Numbered from the stretch's first letter, positions 52,816 to 61,996 are shown. The stretch: 64,000 bases of DNA from Brevibacillus choshinensis (GCF_001420695.1 NZ_LJJB01000013.1:62065-126064), one strand, 5' to 3'. Numbers and translations: made by a program. Notes: generated by a model from the sequence alone, not told the origin.

Positions 52816-55563
52816 ATGAAGATTTTCGAGTCCAAGCTGAGTCCCCCAGAGCTGACAAAATGTTTTCCGCGAGAACGACTGTTTCTATTCCTCGACCAAC
52901 ATCTACATAAAACGCTTCTCTCGATTACTTGCGAGGGCGGGTATGGCAAAACAACCCTTATTTCAAGTTATCTAAAGGCTAGGAGCATTTCAGCGGTATG
53001 GTACCGTTTGGAAACCTCAGATCGCAATCCTCATACGTTTCTGGCATATCTGACGGCAGGCCTGGGGAAGCATGTGGGCCGAGAGAAGATGCCGGATGCA
53101 AATGAAAATAGGACTGCTGCACAGGCGATTGATCAGCTTGTGGCGATGATGGCTGCATGTGAGGAACGCATACTGATCGTTCTTGATGATTATCATTTGT
53201 TAAAGGATCAAGAAGAGATCAAGCAGATCATGGTGCATTTGTTTCATTCGTCCCCCCCACTTATCACATTTATCGTCACTGGGCGCATGAAGCCTGACCT
53301 CCCTTTGGTCCAGATGAAGCTGCGGCAGCAGCTGGCAGAATTGTCTACGCAAGATATGGCATTCAATTTGGAAGAAACCGAGAGCCTGTTTAGAGAACTT
53401 TTTCACTTGGACATTTCGTTGGAAGAAATGCAATTGATATTGCGCAAAACAGAGGGCTGGGCTGCCAGTCTGGTATTGCTATGGGATGTGTTGAAGAATC
53501 TGAATGATACACAACGTAAGCACTTCATCACCCACATGGGAATCACAGAAGACATTTACAGCTATTTGGTTACGGAAGTATTGGGACAACAGAACGAAGA
53601 ACTCCAGGATTTTTTGCTTCATACTAGTTTGCTTGAGGAACTGGAACCAGCTATCATCAATCGCTGGTTGGACATCAGTCATGCGCAAAAAATGGTGGAT
53701 CACCTGCACACGCATCATTTGTTTATCTACCGGGATCACCGGAGAGCGTATCGCTACCATCAGTTGTTCAAGGTATTTCTCTATCAACGCTTGAAGAGTG
53801 AAGTGAGTCAGGCAGAAATAAACCAGAAGCATGTCCAATTGGGAGGCATTTACGAGCAAAACCAGCAGCTTTTGAGAGCTTTTGTCCACTATACATGGGG
53901 CAATGAGTATCTGGAGGCAGCGAGGCTGATGAGAATCATGGTGAATCGCTATCGTCCAGAATGGTTCTTGCACGTTGTAGATGGAGCGCTGGAAGCTTTA
54001 TCACCGGATCATTCTCTGGCAACGACCAGCTTGTTTTTGTTTCGCTGTGTACCCCTCGCTATTATGGAGGAGCTCATCCCCGTTCTAGAAGAGAGTATCA
54101 AGCGAAAACAGGAGAAGAACGGCCTGGCAGCCGAGTTGCAGCATCGGTTAGCGAATATCTATTTTTACCGCGGAGATATCAAACGTTCGCAGGCGTTATT
54201 TCTCGCTTCAGCGGAGGGGGCCGAACAGGCGCAAGATTTTGCGTTGGTTGCATTGAACCTGTCAATGTTATCGCAGAATTGTCGATTACAAGACAAGCCT
54301 GCGGACGCGATTCGCTATGCTCGCCAATCTTTGTCTTACTCTGAGCATCACGGAATACCCCCTCATGTGCTGATGCATGGATTGTGGAATTTGGCGGAGG
54401 TCTTGCTGATGCAGAAGGAGCTCGACTCTGCCGAGACCTTCATCCAGGAAACCATCGCGGTATCCGACCTCTGTGATGAGGCATCCAAAGCCTTCCCTTA
54501 CAGTTCCATGAACAAACTATACCGACTGCGACGCGAGTATGAAAAGGCAATTGAATGGGGGCGAAAAGCTGTCAGCCACGCTTCCCGATTCCGGATCGAT
54601 ACCGATATTGGCTGGGCAAACATGGAGTTGGGGATTACTTATATCCATGCTCAAGAACCAGAGTTGGCAGAAGAATGCTTATGTGAAGCGCAGCGATACT
54701 TTCAGAAGTACACCCATTTTTATCGGCTCAGCGAGAGGGTGCTAGCGGAACTGAAAGCCTCCCAGACATATGAGGGTATATCCGTTAAAAGTCGACCATT
54801 GGCTTTAGAAGCTAAGCACCTTTGCATCAACATACTGGGGCAGTTCATCATCCAATGTGGTCAGGAGAATATCAATATCACGAGAAAAACAAGTTTATAC
54901 TTATTCCTGCTTTTGCTGACCAATCGAGGAAGAAGGTTGACGAAGGACTACATCATGGAAGAGCTGTTTCCGGATGATGGCATGGAGACGGCCTTAAACA
55001 AGTTTTACGTCTCCTTGTCTATATTACGCAAGAATCTAGAACCTGAGCTGGATAATGGTCGCAATTCAGCGTATGTCAAGCAAGATGGCGACAACTACTT
55101 TTTGTCGATGGAAAATATCCGAGTGGATGCAGATGACTTTCTTCAATGGACGTCAGGGAAAGAGTGGAGAGTAACTCCCTTGACGATTGATCAGTTTTTA
55201 AAAGCGGAATCCTGTTATCGCGGTGATTATGCTAGAGATTTTCCCTATCAATCCTTTCTTGTAGCAGAGAGAGAAATGCTTCGTTCGTGCTACATGAGGG
55301 TGTTGGAGGGGGTAGCTAGCTATTATTGGGATCAAAAGCATATCGAGCGTAGTATACACTACTACGATAAAATTCTGGAGGAAGACCCCTATAGCGAGCA
55401 TATCTACCAGGAATACGTAGCACGATTGCTGGAAGCAAAGCTCGTTGTCAAAGCGAGACGAGTCTATGCCCGGGGGAAAAGGTATCTGGAGGAGGAACTG
55501 GGCATCCCGATGCAATTGGATCTTATTTTGGATGAAAAAGAAAACATCGTAAGGAAAAAATGA
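52816..55563 (+). CDS. Large ATPase-TPR-BTAD transcriptional regulator (SARP/MalT-like)
   Basis: A 915-residue regulator. An N-terminal STAND-type ATPase has Walker A CEGGYGKTTL (about residues 39-48) and Walker B ILIVLDDYHLL (about 118-128), as in MalT. A helical TPR-like middle (about 350-650) follows. The C-terminal 240 residues are a winged-helix plus bacterial transcriptional activation domain (ITRKTSLYLFLLLLTNRGRR, HIERSIHYYDKILEEDPYSE, RRVYARGKRYLEEELGI). Such proteins act as signal-gated activators and often bind direct repeats with 11-bp spacing. Repeats of that kind occur before the cupin and SDR genes. GGGAGGGG precedes the ATG at 52816. Confidence 0.88.
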   Translation: MKIFESKLSPPELTKCFPRERLFLFLDQHLHKTLLSITCEGGYGKTTLISSYLKARSISAVWYRLETSDRNPHTFLAYLTAGLGKHVGREKMPDANENRTAAQAIDQLVAMMAACEERILIVLDDYHLLKDQEEIKQIMVHLFHSSPPLITFIVTGRMKPDLPLVQMKLRQQLAELSTQDMAFNLEETESLFRELFHLDISLEEMQLILRKTEGWAASLVLLWDVLKNLNDTQRKHFITHMGITEDIYSYLVTEVLGQQNEELQDFLLHTSLLEELEPAIINRWLDISHAQKMVDHLHTHHLFIYRDHRRAYRYHQLFKVFLYQRLKSEVSQAEINQKHVQLGGIYEQNQQLLRAFVHYTWGNEYLEAARLMRIMVNRYRPEWFLHVVDGALEALSPDHSLATTSLFLFRCVPLAIMEELIPVLEESIKRKQEKNGLAAELQHRLANIYFYRGDIKRSQALFLASAEGAEQAQDFALVALNLSMLSQNCRLQDKPADAIRYARQSLSYSEHHGIPPHVLMHGLWNLAEVLLMQKELDSAETFIQETIAVSDLCDEASKAFPYSSMNKLYRLRREYEKAIEWGRKAVSHASRFRIDTDIGWANMELGITYIHAQEPELAEECLCEAQRYFQKYTHFYRLSERVLAELKASQTYEGISVKSRPLALEAKHLCINILGQFIIQCGQENINITRKTSLYLFLLLLTNRGRRLTKDYIMEELFPDDGMETALNKFYVSLSILRKNLEPELDNGRNSAYVKQDGDNYFLSMENIRVDADDFLQWTSGKEWRVTPLTIDQFLKAESCYRGDYARDFPYQSFLVAEREMLRSCYMRVLEGVASYYWDQKHIERSIHYYDKILEEDPYSEHIYQEYVARLLEAKLVVKARRVYARGKRYLEEELGIPMQLDLILDEKENIVRKK

Positions 55564-55569
55564 ATTCCC

Positions 55570-55601
55570 GTAAGATTTCTGTAAAAAGGATTCAGTACTT
55601 T
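55570..55601 (+). promoter_or_regulatory. SARP-like activator boxes and -10 of the SDR gene
   Basis: GTAAGA, 5 bases, GTAAAA, 9 bases, TACTTT. The spacing is identical to that in the cupin promoter on the other strand. Confidence 0.65.
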
Positions 55602-55641
55602 TGGAAGCATTAACAAATGCTGAAAGAAGGGACTGAAGAAG

Positions 55642-56430
55642 ATGGGTTCATTAAACGGACAAATTGCGGTAGTTACAGGCGGAGGTAGCGGCATTGGCAG
55701 AGCAATTGCCCATCAGCTGAGCAAGCAGGGAGCGCATGTATGGGTTGCAGACCTGCAAGAAGATAGCGCATCACGAGTCGTATCAGAAATCAAGGAAAAC
55801 GGAAATCAGGCTACCTCTTATCGTTTGGATGTGTCCGATTCGGAGGAGGTCGCACGTTTTTTTGAAAATGTGGATCAAACATGTGGGCGAGTAGATATTC
55901 TCATTAATAACGCAGGAATTGCGGGCAATCCGTCGCTGCTCACGCAGATGGTTGACGAAGAATGGAAGCGGATGTTCAATGTTCATGTGCACGGCTCGTT
56001 CTATTGTCTCCGAGAGGCAGCTAAGCTGATGATGAGAAATCGGTATGGTAGAGTAGTCAACATGTCATCCTTGGCCGCAGAGACTTCACTGGCCGGTTTT
56101 TCCCACTACGGGGCTGCCAAGTATGCGATCGTCGGTTTGACAGAAGCAGCGGCGAAAGAACTTGCTGGCTATCAGATCACCGTCAATGCAATCAAGCCTG
56201 GCGTCATCCGCTCAGCTCTCACCCAGGGAATTTTGGGCATGGCAGAGGATCGGCTCGCCGAAACCACACCGTTAAAACGAATCGGGGAACCTGAGGATAT
56301 CGCCAAAGTGGTGTCGATGCTGGTACAGCCTGAAACGAGTTTTGTAACTGGTAGCTCTGTCGTGGTGGATGGAGGTTTTCGTCTTATGAATGAGATGGAT
56401 CGTGTGATGCTTGAGGCGTTGGGAAAGTAA
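55642..56430 (+). CDS. Short-chain dehydrogenase/reductase
   Basis: A 262-residue classical SDR. NAD(P)-binding TGGGSGIGRAIA at residues 12-23, NNAG near 91, catalytic Ser and YGAAK (Tyr/Lys) near 157, and VNAIKPG. An Asp in the second strand (VWVADLQED) suggests NAD(H) preference. It resembles 3-oxoacyl-ACP or sugar/alcohol dehydrogenases; the substrate is unknown. AGAAGGGA precedes the ATG. Shared promoter architecture ties it to the cupin and regulator, so it may act on the same pathway. Confidence 0.9.
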   Translation: MGSLNGQIAVVTGGGSGIGRAIAHQLSKQGAHVWVADLQEDSASRVVSEIKENGNQATSYRLDVSDSEEVARFFENVDQTCGRVDILINNAGIAGNPSLLTQMVDEEWKRMFNVHVHGSFYCLREAAKLMMRNRYGRVVNMSSLAAETSLAGFSHYGAAKYAIVGLTEAAAKELAGYQITVNAIKPGVIRSALTQGILGMAEDRLAETTPLKRIGEPEDIAKVVSMLVQPETSFVTGSSVVVDGGFRLMNEMDRVMLEALGK

Positions 56431-56461
56431 GATGCATTGAAAAGGATGTCCTAATGAGAAT

Positions 56462-56490
56462 GGACCGGAGCCTTTGCTCTGGTTTTTTTC
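56462..56490 (+). terminator. Intrinsic terminator
   Basis: ACCGGAGC-CTTT-GCTCTGGT followed by seven T residues, after the SDR gene. Confidence 0.88.
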
Positions 56491-56765
56491 TATTTTCACT
56501 GGAAAAGCAAACAAATAAACGGTGATTGCCATCCCTTGATCTGAAGACAAAAGACAATGGCATGCAATTTTGCAGAGAAATACGCTCCTAACAACTGGGA
56601 ATCGTAGAGTTGAATAAGAAGATTCTCGAGCTTATATCTTTGTTCGACGCCGCAAGTCGTATTCATTGTTTTGAAAACGCTATTGGCAGTAAGCATCTCT
56701 ATGAATAGATTAAGCGTGGTTACAGAGCTTGCAGCTCATCGCACCAACTGATACAAATCCAAAAC

Positions 56766-56875
56766 ATACGTTCCTGACAAGATGTGTCACTCTACTTGTT
56801 ATCCTGAACACACAGACAAAATTCCCACGACAAAGCAGGTATTACGCAGAAAAGAATCGAAGGGAACCAAACAAG
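56766..56875. repeat. Degenerate dispersed repeat, copy 1
   Basis: About 110 bases similar to 60303-60415, with a 19-base identical core (ttcctgacaagatgtgtca). Both copies sit in non-coding gaps. Translation in matching frames gives similar peptides (TFLTRCV...KFP) with shifts, so the repeat may derive from a lost coding element. The rest of the 56491-56900 gap shows nothing else. Confidence 0.5.
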
Positions 56876-56900
56876 CATAGAAAAAAGAGGAGGGTTACTC

Positions 56901-57866
56901 TTGAACACCGTTCAATTGGGAAAGATCAAGATCATTGATCCGCGTGAGCTTTGGAGCAACGAGGAACGAGATTTCACGCCGTGGCTGGCTGAAAATATAG
57001 AGGCACTTTCTGAGGCAATCGGGTTTCCAATCGAGGTAGAGCAGACGGAGAAGGCTGTAGGGAAATACGAGCTGGATGTAGTAGGAAAGGTCGTAGGGAC
57101 GGACAAGGTCGTCGTTATCGAAAATCAGCTGGAAAAGAGTGACCACAAGCACTTGGGGCAGTTGGTCACGTATGCAGCGGGCCTGAATGCTTCCGTCATT
57201 ATATGGGTGACGCCGTATGTGGAAGATGAGCATCGCAGAGCGGTAGAGTGGTTGAACGAAATTACGGACGAGCAGGTGAACTTTTTTCTGGTCAGACCAG
57301 AAGCTTTTCGGATCAATGAGTCATTGCCAGCAGTAAAGTTTTACGTCGAAACGGCACCGAGCCATTTTGTTCGCAATCTGCGTGAGGCATACAAACGAGA
57401 GGATGCTCCCCGCCATACCTTTCGCAGGATGTTTTGGCAAGAAATGTTCGATTATCTCGCCGCTGACAATCATCCAAATGCAAAGGGCCGTCAAACTTCC
57501 GCGGATTCTTGGGTAGGTTTTTCCGTCGGGAAGTCCGGTGTGAGCGTGAATGTCTGTATGGGGCAGGGATCTAAGCTGCGAATTGAGCTTTTGTTAAGTG
57601 CTTCAACGAGGGAACAAAATGAAAAAGCTTATGAAATGCTGAAAAGAAAGCAGATTGAGATTGAAAAGATCATGGATGGGGAAACAGTCCTATGGGACGA
57701 GATGGGTTCGGCCAAGTCTTGCAGAATTGCCGTGAACTATGCTTATGACAAAGCGCGAGCGGAGGACGATGCCTCCTACAGAAAGGAACTGTTCAAGTGG
57801 ATTGCCCCCAATCTGTCGCGGCTGCGAAGAGTGGGAGCCGAATATCTAGCGAAAGGCAATGAGTAG
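56901..57866 (+). CDS. DUF4268-domain protein
   Basis: A 321-residue soluble protein. The N-terminal half carries a PD-(D/E)xK-like core (ELDVVGKVVGTDKVVVIENQ, then DHKHLGQLVTYAAGL) as in archaeal-type Holliday or restriction nucleases. The C-terminal half is DUF4268 (WVGFSVGKSGVSVNVCM and following). Such proteins are found in accessory regions and are suspected nucleases. It starts with TTG after GAGGAGGG. It overlaps or nearly touches the next small gene. Confidence 0.8.
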   Translation: MNTVQLGKIKIIDPRELWSNEERDFTPWLAENIEALSEAIGFPIEVEQTEKAVGKYELDVVGKVVGTDKVVVIENQLEKSDHKHLGQLVTYAAGLNASVIIWVTPYVEDEHRRAVEWLNEITDEQVNFFLVRPEAFRINESLPAVKFYVETAPSHFVRNLREAYKREDAPRHTFRRMFWQEMFDYLAADNHPNAKGRQTSADSWVGFSVGKSGVSVNVCMGQGSKLRIELLLSASTREQNEKAYEMLKRKQIEIEKIMDGETVLWDEMGSAKSCRIAVNYAYDKARAEDDASYRKELFKWIAPNLSRLRRVGAEYLAKGNE

Positions 57867-57894
57867 GAAAACGAGGGAGGAGAATGAAATCAAG

Positions 57895-58179
57895 ATGCTG
57901 ACGAAAATCAAAAGAGTTAAGTTTGAACCGGAATACAAGAATCCCAAATATACCGTATATCTAGAATGTCCAAAAGGGAACGAACTGTTTGTCGCATTTG
58001 ATTATACCTACACTTTAAAGACTTACATGCCGCTAGAAGTGGAATATAACGGAGTTGCCAAAGGAGCAAAATTGGCCTGGTACACGAATGAGGTTGAAAA
58101 CATGACCGTAGATGCATTCTTGGCGGGTATCGCACAGAAAATAAATAAGAAGTACAATTTCAAAATGGAAACGAAATAA
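57895..58179 (+). CDS. Small hypothetical protein, 94 residues
   Basis: A beta-rich small protein starting MLTKIKRVKFEPEYKNPKYT. GGGAGGAG lies about 12 bases upstream of this ATG. An ATG at 57859 in the same frame, overlapping the DUF4268 gene by eight bases, is the alternative start. No family recognised. Likely co-transcribed with the DUF4268 gene. Confidence 0.6.
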   Translation: MLTKIKRVKFEPEYKNPKYTVYLECPKGNELFVAFDYTYTLKTYMPLEVEYNGVAKGAKLAWYTNEVENMTVDAFLAGIAQKINKKYNFKMETK

Positions 58180-58194
58180 TTTTTAGGAGCCCCC

Positions 58195-58576
58195 AAAGTA
58201 GCCGCAGCCATAATCCAAAATACTCAAGGTCAACTTTTAATCGCAAGACGCAAAAAAAGGCAAATCCCAAGAAGGAATGTGGGAATTCCCAGGCGGTAAG
58301 ATTGAGCAGGGAGAAACGGTAGAAGCTTGCCTGCAAAGAGAACTGCGGGAAGAGATGAACATCTCAATCACGCCGTATGAGCCGTTCGGAGTAAACGATC
58401 ATTTCTATGGGTCTACTCATAATCGTTTATTCGCACACATGGCAAAGTACATTAGCGGTGAAATATCGCTAGTAGACCACGATGAGTACCGATGGGTCGA
58501 GCGTGATCAGCTGCAAGAATATCTGTTTGTTCCGGCTGATATAAAGTTTGTGGAGATGCTACAAAAGGAAGCATAA
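58195..58576 (+). pseudogene. Frameshifted NUDIX hydrolase (MutT-like)
   Basis: The N-terminal part (KVAAAIIQNTQGQLLIARRK) and the rest (MWEFPGGKIEQGETVEACLQ) lie in different frames, separated by an A7 tract at 58252-58258. Removing one A gives the continuous RRKKGKSQEGMWEFPGGK. The Nudix box itself (GGKIEQGETVEA...REEMNI) is intact. No ATG, GTG or TTG is available in the first frame after the upstream stop, so the start codon also seems lost. Two lesions make a pseudogene more likely than a programmed shift. Intact relatives clear oxidised dGTP. Confidence 0.75.
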
Positions 58577-58790
58577 GTATCTGAAACTTGTTTCTATGAA
58601 TATGCTTAGACCTCTTGGGTGCAAAAACAGTATATTGAATTGTTTCAAAAGATTGGGGGGCGCGTTATGCGTTCACCATACATATCCATACAATAATTCA
58701 CTTTGTCACAAACTATATGTGTTTCATCCTACAAGCACTAACCAGTTTATGCGTATTTGCCAGCTTTCTAGCTTTGCTACGATCATCCAA

Positions 58791-58816
58791 AAGGGAGAGC
58801 TTGCGCTCTCCCTTTA
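58791..58816. terminator. Bidirectional terminator
   Basis: AAAGGGAGAGC-TT-GCGCTCTCCCTTT, a near-perfect hairpin downstream of the leftward hypothetical gene. Confidence 0.8.
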
Positions 58817-58827
58817 TGTCATGCTGT

Positions 58828-59130
58828 TCAAATGTTTTTAAAAATACTTTTTCCCCGTATATCGCGATAGGCATTGAATAATTCTTTAGCTATTTGCACA
58901 TTCCCCACCACTGTACCCAAGTCCATGTTATTTAGGCTGGGTATCATCTGAAGCAATGAGGGGCGTTTCGGCCTATGCTTCCTTCTCGTCTTCGTCCATT
59001 CCTGATGATACAGATCCAATGCCGCTGGATCTTTTCTCAATTGCCGCCTGGTGACATTTTTCAGTTTGAGCCATTCCATAAATTCTGGTGTCATACGATC
59101 CTGGCTCCCGTTTGGCTGCTGTCTTCTCAA
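58828..59130 (-). CDS. Small basic hypothetical protein, 100 residues
   Basis: A basic protein starting at TTG (LRRQQPNGSQDRMTPEFMEW) with AAAGGAGG seven bases upstream. The centre is rich in Lys/Arg (TKTRRKHRPKRPS) and the end is helical (GNVQIAKELFNAYRDIRGKS). Its style fits small proteins of spore formers. No function is recognised. Confidence 0.6.
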   Translation of the reverse strand: MRRQQPNGSQDRMTPEFMEWLKLKNVTRRQLRKDPAALDLYHQEWTKTRRKHRPKRPSLLQMIPSLNNMDLGTVVGNVQIAKELFNAYRDIRGKSIFKNI

Positions 59131-59690
59131 GGACGTTCCTCCTTTCATTTACTGATAGTAATGAGCAGAGGACACATTGCTCTTCCCCTTTACTTGTCGA
59201 AACTAGAATTACTGTATGAAAATCTGACTAGTTTTGCTTGTACGAACGCCTAGTGAGGCGAGGGAGGATGGGCATAACCACGATGAATCAAGGCCTTTCT
59301 TTTACGGGGTGCTAAACTCGCAGAGGCGTAAGAAGCAGGGAGAGTTGTACGAGTCTTGGGACAAGCCTTGAAAAATGTTTACTTGTTCCCATACCTACTA
59401 AAAGGGTTTGCAAGAAGCTACTCCTACATGTTAGAAAAGCAAGGCATCTCCGCTGGCGAAGCTTTAGAGTGAGCTTGCTGGGAGTACAACGACAAGGGAG
59501 CGTCAGATCGACACCTGCACAAGATGGAGTTCTGGCGTTTTTAACGTGTGGAGACAAACGAAAATACACGCAAAGGACAAAGGCCAACAGAAAATGCTGC
59601 TTGTATCTCCTCGCCAAACAGAATACATGGTTAAGGATGTGAGTAATGTAGTGTAGATACATCACATCCATGATAAGGAGGAGCAGTTCG
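59131..59690. other. Intergenic region with possible decayed coding sequence
   Basis: No complete gene is seen. A stretch near 59356-59472 translates to a protein-like GQALKNVYLFPYLLKGFARS followed by EKQGISAGEALE, but with no clear start and stops around it, so it may be a remnant. Confidence 0.35.
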
Positions 59691-60188
59691 ATGAGTTTTT
59701 TTGACAAGATGAAAAAAGGCGTTACCGATGCTGGCTCTAAAGCGAAAACATTGGTCGAAGTCAATAAATTCCGCCTGAATATTCAATCCCTAGAGGCAGA
59801 AATTCAAGAACGATTTAAAAAGATTGGCCAATCTGTTTTCGAATCAAGCTCAGACGAAATCGGTTCGGAACCAACATTGGATCAAAAGGCAAAGGGGAAT
59901 ATCGTACAGTTCTGCCAAGAAATTCGCTCCAGGCAACAGGAAATTGTTGAATTGAACAAGAAAATACTTGAGTTGAATCACCAAAAGAACTGCGACAAGT
60001 GTGGCAGACTGAATCAGGCGGAGGTCAAATACTGCTCGGAGTGCGGCCATGAGTTTACACAGGTGGTCACGATTGACGTGGTAGCTGCACAAACCACCAC
60101 GGAAAGTACAATGATTACGTGCTGGAAATGCCACGAGCCCTTAAGTCAAAATGACCGATTTTGTGGAAAATGCGGAACTTCAAGGTAG
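59691..60188 (+). CDS. Zinc-ribbon protein with coiled coil
   Basis: A 165-residue protein: amphipathic N-terminal helix (SFFDKMKKGVTDAGSKAKTL), a coiled coil (about residues 20-100), then two zinc ribbons with four CxxC pairs (CDKCG/CSECG and CWKCH/CGKCG). Related Bacillus proteins are membrane- or stress-associated zinc-ribbon proteins of unknown role. GGAGGAG sits seven bases before the ATG at 59691. Confidence 0.8.
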   Translation: MSFFDKMKKGVTDAGSKAKTLVEVNKFRLNIQSLEAEIQERFKKIGQSVFESSSDEIGSEPTLDQKAKGNIVQFCQEIRSRQQEIVELNKKILELNHQKNCDKCGRLNQAEVKYCSECGHEFTQVVTIDVVAAQTTTESTMITCWKCHEPLSQNDRFCGKCGTSR

Positions 60189-60302
60189 TAGTCAAGCGGT
60201 GCCGGTGTTCATTATAACAGTCTATCTTGTGTGTTAATTCTAGCCTGCCACAGAATTCAGAGGCGGGTTATTTCTTGTGCAAAAAAAGATAGAACTAGAA
60301 AC

Positions 60303-60415
60303 GTACCTTCCTGACAAGATGTGTCATTCTCCCTGGAATCCTAGACAAAGGAAAAGTTCCCGTGCTCCAGCAAGTTTTGCTGGGAAGAAAGTAATAGGAA
60401 TCAAAAGATGCTGCA
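60303..60415. repeat. Degenerate dispersed repeat, copy 2
   Basis: Second copy of the repeat at 56766-56875, including the 19-base core at 60308-60326. It lies in the 400-base gap between the zinc-ribbon gene and the convergent ImmA-like gene, which otherwise shows no gene. Confidence 0.5.
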
Positions 60416-60592
60416 AACAGAATGGGAAGTACAGTTTGTCTGGAGGAGCAGTACCTGAGGAACGCGAAATCAAGCAAGTGTATTTCCGGGACTATTTTGG
60501 AGGTTTCTACAAATTTCTCGCCCCTTTTGAAGTTTTCTTTGTGCTTAGCCAAACGGAACAGCTTTTTTGTTTCATCTGACCAGTTGCCTTGT

Positions 60593-61123
60593 TCAGCTTT
60601 GTTTTTGACCGGAAATGCTCTTTGCAATTTCCTGATGCACTCGACCATGCGAGATCCTTCGCTGGATTTGCTCCAATCGCTTCTTCGCAAATCGGTGTGT
60701 TACTCCGAATTCTCTGGCAAGCAGCTCGATCATTTCATTTTCATGCTCCGGTATTCTGATCTTACGGATCATGAAGAAGGGGATGGCAGCATAGAACTGA
60801 AATGCATTTGCCTCCATTTCCTGCAGTTTTCGAAATTCATTCGGAAGGTTGCCCTGATTCCCCATATGTCTGAGAGGATGGCATAGCTCATGGCAGAACA
60901 CTTCCCAACGATGCTCTGGGGAATAATGTGAATTGATGAAGATATGTGTATATTCTTCATCAAACATGACTTCGTCGCTGACTCCAGGGGCGAATGTCAC
61001 ACCAATTCCTAATAAAGCAGAAATGTTTTCGATGGATAAGTCCGAAGGGGTTCTGATGTTATTCATGATGTAAAATTTCTCGACCCATTCTTCCAGGATG
61101 GTTCGTTCGTAATAATGGAGCAT
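60593..61123 (-). CDS. ImmA/IrrE-family metallopeptidase
   Basis: A 176-residue zinc peptidase of the ImmA/IrrE family. The zinc motif is FCHELCHPLRHMG (HExxH), followed by the Glu-bearing helix QEMEANAFQFYAAIP. In ICEBs1 and related phages ImmA cleaves the repressor ImmR to induce the element. Here an XRE repressor gene stands upstream on the same strand, which fits that pairing, though a terminator separates them. The ATG at 61123 is preferred (GGGGGATCC upstream); the frame is open to 61168. Confidence 0.85.
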   Translation of the reverse strand: MLHYYERTILEEWVEKFYIMNNIRTPSDLSIENISALLGIGVTFAPGVSDEVMFDEEYTHIFINSHYSPEHRWEVFCHELCHPLRHMGNQGNLPNEFRKLQEMEANAFQFYAAIPFFMIRKIRIPEHENEMIELLAREFGVTHRFAKKRLEQIQRRISHGRVHQEIAKSISGQKQS

Positions 61124-61339
61124 CTGGATCCCCCGCTGAGGAGTGCATGGGCTCGTGTTAACGGGCAAGAAAATGAGCCGACTGGCACATTATTTGTTCG
61201 GCTCAACGCTAAAACGAGACTACTCAGTATTCGCCATAAGTTTTTCCGTAGTAAGATTCCATTGCGATATTCTTGAATTGAATTATATTCATAAATAGAG
61301 CAGGGAACAAATGTTCTTTATGTTGGATGTCTTGTGATG

Positions 61340-61376
61340 AAAAAAAACAGACACGCTCCTAGGAGTTCGTGCCTGT
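61340..61376 (-). terminator. Intrinsic terminator (leftward)
   Basis: Read leftward: ACAGGCACGAACTCC-TAGGAGCGTGTCTGT followed by eight T residues. It ends the XRE gene before the ImmA-like gene. Confidence 0.85.
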
Positions 61377-61397
61377 AAAAGCTGCAAGGTATTCCCA

Positions 61398-61832
61398 TTA
61401 GTTATGATTTTTCCTGCCCTGCTCCAATATCCGCGCCTTATGCTTCCTGAATTCCTCTAGTTTCCATTTAACCGTCTCAGGTAATTCCTCGAATAAAAAT
61501 TGCTTTTCATCTTCGGGTAATGCATCAAAATCATGAAAGGCACGGCTAATACTTGTCGCCAAATTTAGTAAGTCGTCTTTTCTTGTAGTTGGGGTAGGGT
61601 TATTCGTTTTTCCATACAGGTAATCTGTAGAGATCGCAAAGAGGTTTGCGATCTTATTGACCGTTTCCATTGGCGGCTGTTTTGTTCCATTTTCATATGC
61701 TGTATAGGTAGGGCGTGCAACACCAATTAATTGTGCAACGTATCCCTGAGTCCATTTAGGATCCAGGTTTTTCTTTTTTTCTCTCTCATTTTTCAGTTTT
61801 TTAGCAAAATTATTCATATCAAATTCATCCAT
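61398..61832 (-). CDS. XRE-family repressor (ImmR-like)
   Basis: A 144-residue regulator with an N-terminal Cro/C1-type helix-turn-helix (WTQGYVAQLIGVARPTYTAY, then ENGTKQPPMETVNKIANLF). The C-terminal half is acidic and helical. Together with the divergent small XRE gene and the nearby ImmA-like gene it forms a phage/ICE-style switch. The start may be the ATG at 61832 or the one five codons on. Confidence 0.87.
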   Translation of the reverse strand: MDEFDMNNFAKKLKNEREKKKNLDPKWTQGYVAQLIGVARPTYTAYENGTKQPPMETVNKIANLFAISTDYLYGKTNNPTPTTRKDDLLNLATSISRAFHDFDALPEDEKQFLFEELPETVKWKLEEFRKHKARILEQGRKNHN

Positions 61833-61869
61833 AAAAAAACCACCGATCCAAGAGAATACCTCAATTATA

Positions 61870-61945
61870 ATGTTACTCTCAGAAACAACAAATAAATGTT
61901 ACTATAAGTGTAAAAACCCTATTAACATGTTACCTAAAGGAACAT
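61870..61945. promoter_or_regulatory. Three operator-like repeats in the XRE switch
   Basis: ATGTTAC occurs at 61870, 61896 and 61927. The third is part of a clean palindrome, ATGTT-N9-AACAT, that overlaps a TATAAT box (61945-61950). The first has an AAACA partner and the second a weaker one. The number and position suit a Cro/C1-type divergent switch. Confidence 0.65.
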
Positions 61946-61996
61946 ATAATAAAGCTAGGTATATAATCCTAATAAGATTGAGGGGGGGGATTACAT

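Noticed and set aside
60295-60690. A 131-residue minus-strand frame downstream of the ImmA-like gene
   Set aside because: It overlaps the ImmA 3' end and runs through the degenerate repeat; no ribosome site.
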